The translations under genes were made by a program, and so were the position numbers. From Acanthococcus lagerstroemiae (taxonomy: Eukaryota > Arthropoda > Insecta > Hemiptera > Eriococcidae): a stretch of 64,000 nucleotides of DNA. Where the stretch lies: the NCBI GenBank assembly GCA_031841125.1, contig CM063113.1:55483211-55547210 (forward strand), given 5' to 3'. Positions 57,651 to 64,000 of the stretch are shown in pieces (within the stretch, counting starts at the first letter, position 1; each line of letters starts with the position of its first letter). The notes under the pieces are model-generated. The model saw nothing but the letters and a program-made list of their open reading frames with translations. It was not told the origin of the DNA and ran no database searches.

Positions 57651-58079
57651 GTAAATGTTTGGCACCATTTTCGTTTTGTCGCTAGTTTTTCTGTTTTCGT
57701 CGAATGGGGTATCTCGAACGACCGGTGGTAACTCGGAACGCACCGGCGGACATGCGTACGAGCCAGTTCCTGAAGCTTTTCTCTCGAGCCGCGGCTACAC
57801 GATATCGTCCAATGAAGGGCGCAACCAGAGGGGATACAGCCGCCCCCTCCCCCACCAGAAAATCCAAATTTTCACCTCTGCCCAATTTTTTGTTCCACCT
57901 AAATTCTAACCTCCATTAAAAAAAGTTCTGGTTGCGCCCCTGCGTCCAGTGATTCCAACGTTGGACACTGGAAGGATGTGAAGCATTGTATAGCCATAGC
58001 GCATAATGGATACGTTTCCTGATAAAAGTCCCACTTTTGAGACATTAGGTTAAGACCACGTGATAATACTACTTGACAT
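57651..58079. other. start of putative copy D intron 1
   Basis: Follows the donor. Contains TTGCGCCCCTGCGTCCAGTG near 57933, a possible MITE end. No exon 2 seen. Confidence 0.4.
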
Positions 58080-58086
58080 TTCTGAT

Positions 58087-58278
58087 CGATTGAGACCTCC
58101 TGGAGCTTTCTGAGTGCAAAATTTGCTGAGTTATTTGCATTTGAAGTTGAAATTTTAAAAAACCAAGTTTTGAGAAAAACGCGTTCAAAGTTTTTCTGAT
58201 AAAAGTGACATGAAATTTCAACTTTAAATACGAATAACTCAGCAAATTTTGCACTTGGAAGGCTCCGCGAGGTCTCAA
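58087..58278. mobile_element. hairpin (fold-back) element
   Basis: GATTGAGACCTCCTGGAGCT, then AGTGCAAAATTTGCTGAGTT at the left are mirrored by AACTCAGCAAATTTTGCACT, GGCTCCGCGAGGTCTCAATT at the right. The arms are about 75 bases and the loop about 40. Its TIR-only structure fits a MITE. No coding content. Confidence 0.8.
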
Positions 58279-58827
58279 TTGGTCACAAATTTTATCTAGT
58301 ATTAGCTAGTGGTAGATTACATTTTCTATAGGAAATCAATTTAATGGCATTCGAAAGAGCAAGGTTCACTCCATCAGAAACGCTAAAAATCTCAAAATCG
58401 ACATGTTTGACCATATTTTCGAAAAATGACTATATCTCTTAAACTAATAGGTACATCAAAAGTGGAACCTTTTTAGGAAAACGTACACATACATATTATG
58501 TCGAACGACGAATGGCCAGCATCAAATGTCGGCGTCGGAACATGTTCGGCTATCTGTCAGTCTTTTTTCCTGCTTCAAAGGATACTTCCAACGTGTTTGA
58601 ACTAACGTCTTGAGACATTCCGCACATGGCTAAACAATATTGGGGCCAATATTTGCCTCACCTTGTAGCCTGTAGCCGAACGCTGTGTCCAGCACTGGTT
58701 CCAATGTTGGGCTAACGTCAGAAGACAAATGTTGGGACAAACGTTGGACGCATCGTGTAACCCCAGCTTCACCTAAGCTGGCCCGGAGCCTTAGGCGCCA
58801 AAAATTAAAAAAAAAAAGAATCCGTAC

Positions 58828-59507
58828 AGTACACTCTCGATTATTTGAATCTGAAAATTTCCTCCCTGTAATTTGATCCGTCTATTATTCGAATTTCTTC
58901 ATCTGTATTATTGAAACTCTCGATTTTGCAGAGACAGTTACGTGCAACTGCGCAGTATACGAGTGCTTTGCGTTGTTTTCTGTTAATATCCAAAGTAGTG
59001 TTCGGTTCGGGTGGACAGTCAAATGATGGACAGTCAAATTTTTAATTCTTGGTTTCAAAAAGAATTTGCCACTTCAATGAACAAATGTATTAAAGAAAAA
59101 AGTTTGCCAAAAAAAAAACACGATTCTCTTCTTTTAGATAATACGCCAGGCCATGGAAATTCTAAATCAGCGATTCTCAAACTTTTTTGGTGACGGACCC
59201 CTTTTCAACAGCATGGCGGCAAGGGAAAACAACACCGAGAAAATCATGATGGGGTGGCGGCGAGACACTGCCATGAAGAAAGCTGAACTTTTTAAAACAG
59301 ACATTTTCTACAGATTTCTTCCAAACAATTAATTTACGAAAATGTACTTTGAATTCCTTTGTTTCTGAATTGTTTGAGAAGTAGAGTTCAAATATATTCC
59401 TATAGGAAAGAGAGAGGAGATAAAACGAACGTTAAAAAACAAACAAAAAAACTCCGTATTATTCGAATGACCCTATTCCCCATCAGTTCATAATTGAGAG
59501 TGTACTG
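58828..59507 (+). mobile_element. Tigger/pogo-type element, internally deleted
   Basis: The ends CAGTACACTCTCGATTATT and (reverse complement) CAGTACACTCTCAATTATG are inverted, and TA flanks both (58826-58827, 59508-59509). The interior ORF 59011-59193 reads SWFQKEFATSMNKCIKEKS and then LLLDNTPGHGNSKS, the second Asp box region of jerky/Tigger-type DDE transposases. Only about 680 bases remain of an element that would be 2-3 kb. Confidence 0.85.
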
Positions 59508-59534
59508 TATTAAAAAAGTCTCTAACAAGGTCTA

Positions 59535-59905
59535 AATAGTCTATGGAAAGTACCAATGTCTCCCCCTTCTCCTTTTCCTGTCATACTGGATCCATCCCTC
59601 CACCCTTTCCCCCATCTTTCATCCCCTATCGCCAAATGTGACCCGCGTATTCCCATTTGCTTTTCTTTGTTACAAAATAACCAATGTCCTGCATTTTTGT
59701 TTTTGCCCGAAATGTTTACTTCTTTCCATCGCTCCTTGGGACACCCTTAGTCTTTCTACATTTGATTTTGTAAGGGCCCACGTAGGGTGGAATGCAGCGT
59801 CTCCATACTCCTGTTTTGGTCCGGATATGCCGTCTAACTTTGAAGATATTCTTCAACTTCCTGTAATTGTTCCAGCCACTCAAAATTACTTTATTGAAAT
59901 TCATA
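59535..59905 (-). mobile_element. RTE-like LINE 3' fragment
   Basis: On - it reads SGWNNYRKLKNIFKVRRHIRTKTGVWRRC, matching SGWNNYWDLKDIFKERLHIRTKTAVWRIC of the LINE at 17880-19146. The following 3' sequence (CCTTTTCCTGTCATACTGGA and neighbours on +) parallels 18840-18900. Same subfamily, strongly 5'-truncated. Confidence 0.75.
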
Positions 59906-59989
59906 AAAACGTATATTCAAAAATTATTAAAATTAGAGACTCCCCCCAGTTATCCCGCAACATGCTTCGAAATACACTAAATTAATGAT

Positions 59990-62900
59990 GTGACCAGTAT
60001 GTACAAACGAAAATGCGAAGTACGAGAACTTCCAACACTACAGCGCAGTGTTATTATCTTTTCATCTTTTTTTTTTTTCAAATAAAATGAATTTATTCAT
60101 AAACCTTTTGCTCAAAAAACTAAAAATTAAAAATTTTTTATCAAAAATTGAGAATTGGATTTCTATTTGAAATAATCCGAATAAGCCTCTGAAACCATCA
60201 ATTAGAGGTGAAAATGTCTTTTTTCAGAGAAAATAGTCCAAAAAGTATGTATTCAAGTTAGCTCATTGGCTTCAAAATTTTCTGATTTGTCCAGAAAACC
60301 TCAATAGACCAAATAGGCTGGGCTAGGGGGAAAAATTTTTTTTCGCCTAAAAATTCGGGCTCTGGTTTTATGAACAGTTGTAACGCAAGCCTATTGGTGT
60401 GTTCTAAACTTTAATGCTGGATAAAACGGTTGTTCGTGATTTTGTTAGAGGAGCCTTTCATCTTTTTTATTACATCATGAGTTTTTTGATCTTTGGAATT
60501 CTGTCACCTTGTTCCTTCATACTGTCGTTTCGTCCTAACTGAATTATTTTGTTATTTTGTCTTCCATGTTGTCATGTTGTTTAGCATGGTCTAGTATCAA
60601 TGGCAATGTCGCTTAGCATAGACTATCATCAATTATTACGTCGTTTAGCATATAGTTCATCATTTAAAAGTTGATCAAATGTTGGAACTTACATTTTTTT
60701 TTGTTATTCTGTTTTGTCATTGCATTCATTTCCTGTCATGTCATTGACGAATCGGTTTTGATAATTAAAAAAAAAAAAGATTCAAGGTTACGTCGTACGA
60801 CAAAATTGTGGGTTCGTTATATCCAGGGCAAGTACGTAGAAATATGTCCTAAAAACATCAAAATATGCGCCTAAAATATTCCCTGAAAAACTCCAAAATA
60901 CGTCGAAATATTCCCTGAAAGCCAGAATATTCCCAATTGTGTAATACAGATACCAACATTTGGCATTTCTGAAACTAAATAAAACTGACCTCAATGCTTG
61001 ACAATCTAAATGATCGCAAATGAATGAATAATCAAGAAAAAAATTGACAACGAATAATATTATATTTATACCTGATAAATCCACAATTTTATTTAAACAA
61101 TGATGAAAAATTAGTAAGCCAACTAAAATGAACTTACTATCAAATGTTTTTTGTTTTTTTTTTACCTAATTTTTTAATTCGAAGCTTCTGCGGTTATCTT
61201 TTAAAACACTTTTGTAAATGCTAAGAGATCCAATGTATTAATAATCGATAACTATCGATATAAAAAATTTTTACTAAAAACATCGCAAAAAAAATCAGAA
61301 TGAGAAAAAAAAATTGAAACATTTTTGTGAAAAGTAAAAAAGCCAAAAATATGCTCTTTTATGCTTTTGTAACCAAATATACAAAAATCTGTCTTAGTAA
61401 AATTCAGAAAATTTTATAAATAATCGAGAAATTCTATAAGTTTCTCAAGAATATCAATATGAAAAAATACGTAAAAATATAACTTCTACTGCCTTGGTTA
61501 TGTCTAATAACCAAAGCCCGGATTTTTAGGCATTAAAAACTCAAAAAAAAAAAAAAAAGTCATAAAAGTCTTTAACAAGACCTAAATATGTAGTCCATAA
61601 AAAGTCCTTATAAAAGTTAAATAGTCTCAAAAAAAGTAAAATATCCCCAAAAGGCCCTATAAAACTATGGGTCTTGAAAAACTGAACCTAATTTTTATAC
61701 TTATTTCCATTCCTCCCAAACTATGTACAAAGTAACAATTTTGAATGAAAATACTTTATTGCAACAAATTAATAAGGATGTTACGATTGTTCATTTTTTT
61801 TTTCAAGTGAAATGAATTTTTAAACATTTTTTTCACGAAAAATTAAAATTAATACTCTCGAATATTGGATTTCGGCTCGAAATAGTCCCAAAAAGTCTCT
61901 TAAAAACTTCATAACTGATTCTAAGTTTCACAACGGTTCCCTATTACCCCAGCTGATGATAAGCGACGAGGGTACATTTATGGCAACGCTTTCCAATCAA
62001 GACCTTAACCGTGGGAGAGGAGCCTAGGATCAGTGAAATTAACGATTGAGGTAGTGGGTGGACAGACGAGCTGTTCTTAGGAGTTGCACTATCTGGAAAA
62101 CACATTCATTGCGTTTCATTTCTGTGTACTTGTAAGCGGTAACACGTATCACTTTGAAACTTGCACTGATTATAGTTCTCATCTGTGACGAAAATATGGT
62201 ATAAAAATATCGTAAAAATATGCGGTTGAAGGGAAATAATAATCGTCTTTCGAACACGAGAATAACGTATTGTTTTTTAGAATTATCAGTGTGTATGACG
62301 GAAAATATACTAGCTTTTATTCCTTTTCTGCGTAGATAATACTGAAAAATAGTGAAGTAAGTGACGCAAACATTTACGACTTTCTTTTATTATGAACTAT
62401 TAGAAACGAACATGATTACTGAAATAAATAAATGTTAGAATTTCCATTGTTTAGATTTTCATACACCACTTATTCAAATCGGTATTTTTATGTATCCCTT
62501 ATGCTATTCGGAATCAGATTGACTTTCAACTTCTGCCGCAGATAAAGCAGACTACAAGAATTCAAAAAAACTGATAATGGAGAAAAGTCATTATTTTCCG
62601 ATAAGTCGTTTTCCACTACTTGTTACCTCAATTTCAGGTACTCAGTAGTAAAATTCTTGCATCTACGCCCTTTTCTTAATTTTTGTTTTGTTTTTTGCCT
62701 AACAGTTAGAAAATGTTTGAATTTTTCACTTTACGCTGGAAAATCTTTGATTCTGGGCCCCTCAGTAAGTTTTTGCTTCGTTGAGAACAAGGATGGTAAA
62801 CGATGTTACCATCGTTTTCTTTCGGTATTGGTCAGAAAGAATAAGGTTTCTGTTTTCATTCTCGATAACGTTTTCTTCGAAATATCATGTTCGTTATTCA

Positions 62901-63080
62901 TTTCATTCACCAACAAAATTTATCAACAAAATTTTACTGTTTAACTTTTTTTTTTTTTTTTTTCGTTTGGCAGCATAGAATAAGGTAAGTAAGCGAAGTA
63001 ACTGTTATCACCCCAGTTAGTATTTTCAGCACAAAATTATCCAAGTTCGGACAATAGTAGACTGAAATAGTAAAACAAAT
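59990..63080. other. long AT-rich stretch without a gene
   Basis: Very AT-rich, with many poly-A/T tracts. Segments at about 60090-60220 and 61805-61920 are diverged copies of each other (GAATTGGATTTC..TTTGAAATAATCCGAA versus GAATATTGGATTTCGGCTCGAAATAGTCC), suggesting two members of one repeat or the flanks of an insertion. The longest frames here (under 100 codons) show no domain. I cannot exclude short exons of copy D. Confidence 0.5.
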
Positions 63081-63081
63081 A

Positions 63082-64000
63082 CAGTGAAACGTCGTTTATC
63101 CGCACTAATTGGGACCGAGGGTTGTGCGGATAAAAAATTTTGCGGTTAATCGAAATTGTGTATATTTAATGCAAAAAAACATGACTAAGATTAATTTTTC
63201 ATCATACAGTATAACTTAGAGTAAATATTTAATAAAAGATACACAATTTCCATTACTGTTTATCCATAAAGTAATCCGAAATCTTCTTTTGAACTGCACC
63301 GGTGCATCTCTTTTTTGCAGCTACATCTCTCATTCTCTTCAGCAGCAGTTGTGTTGTGCAACCTTCTGCCTGTTTCTCATACCATGACAGTGCGGTCTCT
63401 AAAGCAGTGAAAGCCTCTTGATGACTCGGTCCTCCTTCTTCTGCTCCTTCATTATCTGCACCTTCATCTTCCTCCTCACTTTCTTCTTGAACGAACGAAA
63501 CAATTTCATCATCATTAAGAACCTGGAATCCTGGATCATCCTCATTTTCCAACCAAGTAAGCGCATCCTCTGCATCGCAGTCAGAAAACCCTGGAATTTG
63601 AGGAAATAATTCTTCTACCATTTCATTCACATCTTCCTGAACAGTGTTGAAGTCACTGTCTCCATTGACTTCTCTTCTTCTTAGCAGTTTATTCCAGGCG
63701 TTCCCAAGATTTCCTCTTGTCATTGAATTCCAAGCATCTGCTATCATGTAGCAACAATCTTTGAGATTAAGTTGCTTTGCAAATGAAATCACGCTTTCCT
63801 CATCATCCGCCGACAGCAATAAACGACGCAATACATCTTTCTTATAAATTCTCTTGACCTTCGCAATCACGCCTTGATCCATGGGCTGAATCAAAGCTGT
63901 CACATTTGGGGGTAGGTATCTTACTTCAAAATTCTCGTCAACTTGATTTAAGGATTCGATGTTTGGATGCGATGGTGCATTATCAAGTAAGAGAACCACT
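63082..64000 (-). mobile_element. Tigger-type DNA transposon, 3' part, continues past the window
   Basis: The terminal repeat CAGTGAAACGTCGTTTATCC begins right after TA (63080-63081), with the Tigger-like companion GTGCGGATAAAAAATTTTGC at 63124-63143. About 170 bases inside lies the transposase ORF on -. The other end is outside the window, so the length is unknown. Confidence 0.85.
63253..63999 (-). CDS. Tigger/jerky-type DDE transposase, C-terminal 248+ codons (open at window edge)
   Basis: Uninterrupted frame from the window edge to a TAA near 63255. It begins in the catalytic core with VVLLLDNAPSHPN (second Asp of the DDE/D triad) followed by VRYLPPNVTALIQPMDQGVIAKVKRIYKK, where the MDQG block holds the third acidic residue. 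Then come DAWNSMTRGNLGNAWNKLL, a Glu/Asp-rich linker (ESEEEDEGADNEGAEE) and the C-terminal block ISDYFMDKQ. This order is that of Tigger/jerky transposases. The lack of stops or frameshifts contrasts with every other transposon here and suggests a younger insertion. It could also be a domesticated gene, but the nearby terminal repeat argues for a transposon. Confidence 0.88.
   Translation of the reverse strand: MVLLLDNAPSHPNIESLNQVDENFEVRYLPPNVTALIQPMDQGVIAKVKRIYKKDVLRRLLLSADDEESVISFAKQLNLKDCCYMIADAWNSMTRGNLGNAWNKLLRRREVNGDSDFNTVQEDVNEMVEELFPQIPGFSDCDAEDALTWLENEDDPGFQVLNDDEIVSFVQEESEEEDEGADNEGAEEGGPSHQEAFTALETALSWYEKQAEGCTTQLLLKRMRDVAAKKRCTGAVQKKISDYFMDKQ

Noticed and set aside
57156..57743. 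195-codon frame on - opposite copy D exon 1
   Set aside because: Antisense shadow of a GC-rich coding exon. The + frame has signal peptide, catalytic motifs and a conserved splice donor.

Overview
This is eukaryotic DNA, almost certainly from an arthropod and probably an insect. It has GT-AG introns, AT-rich non-coding DNA and a heavy load of non-LTR retrotransposons (R1-like and RTE-like), pogo/Tigger, hAT and fold-back DNA transposons, and tRNA-derived SINEs. The species cannot be named from the sequence. There is no prokaryotic operon, CRISPR array or rRNA.

The backbone is a head-to-tail cluster, all on the + strand, of genes for secreted or cell-surface 5'-nucleotidase/apyrase (ecto-5'-nucleotidase, CD73/NT5E-type family). 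Three can be assembled completely from nine exons each: copy A (5566-16259, 611 aa), copy B (22425-30850, 582 aa) and copy C (35334-52685, 584 aa). A fourth, copy D, is represented only by its first exon (57279-57650) and must continue beyond the window. Exon phases are the same in A, B and C, and five internal exons have exactly the same lengths. Copies B and C are close duplicates that also share introns and flanks. A has a different C-terminus (membrane segment plus cytoplasmic tail) from B and C (GPI-signal-like tail).

Layout: 1-4.8 kb, retroelement remains (an RTE-like 3' end on -, then an internally deleted R1-like element on +); 5.6-16.3 kb, copy A, with a fold-back element, an RTE-like LINE and a SINE in its introns; 16.3-21.9 kb, spacer with a pogo-type element that has itself been invaded; 22.4-31.5 kb, copy B; 33.3-34.8 kb, a second R1-like copy on -; 35.3-53.4 kb, copy C, whose intron 2 is swollen to 12 kb by nested elements and holds a 500-N gap; 53.5-56.4 kb, LINE and MITE ends plus a TGAG-type simple repeat; 57.3 kb, copy D exon 1; 58-64 kb, fold-back and Tigger elements, ending in an open Tigger-type transposase reading frame on -.

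Functionally, the cluster would hydrolyse extracellular nucleotides (AMP, or ATP/ADP if apyrase-like) at the cell surface or in secretions. In A, B and C all metal-ligand motifs are intact, but the arginine and one asparagine that usually hold the substrate are changed in some or all copies. B and C are natural pre- and post-insertion comparisons for several mobile elements. I did not find a novel defence or catalytic system. The points most worth checking are the altered active-site residues, the paralogous empty sites, the suspicious assembly gap and several unclassified repeats.
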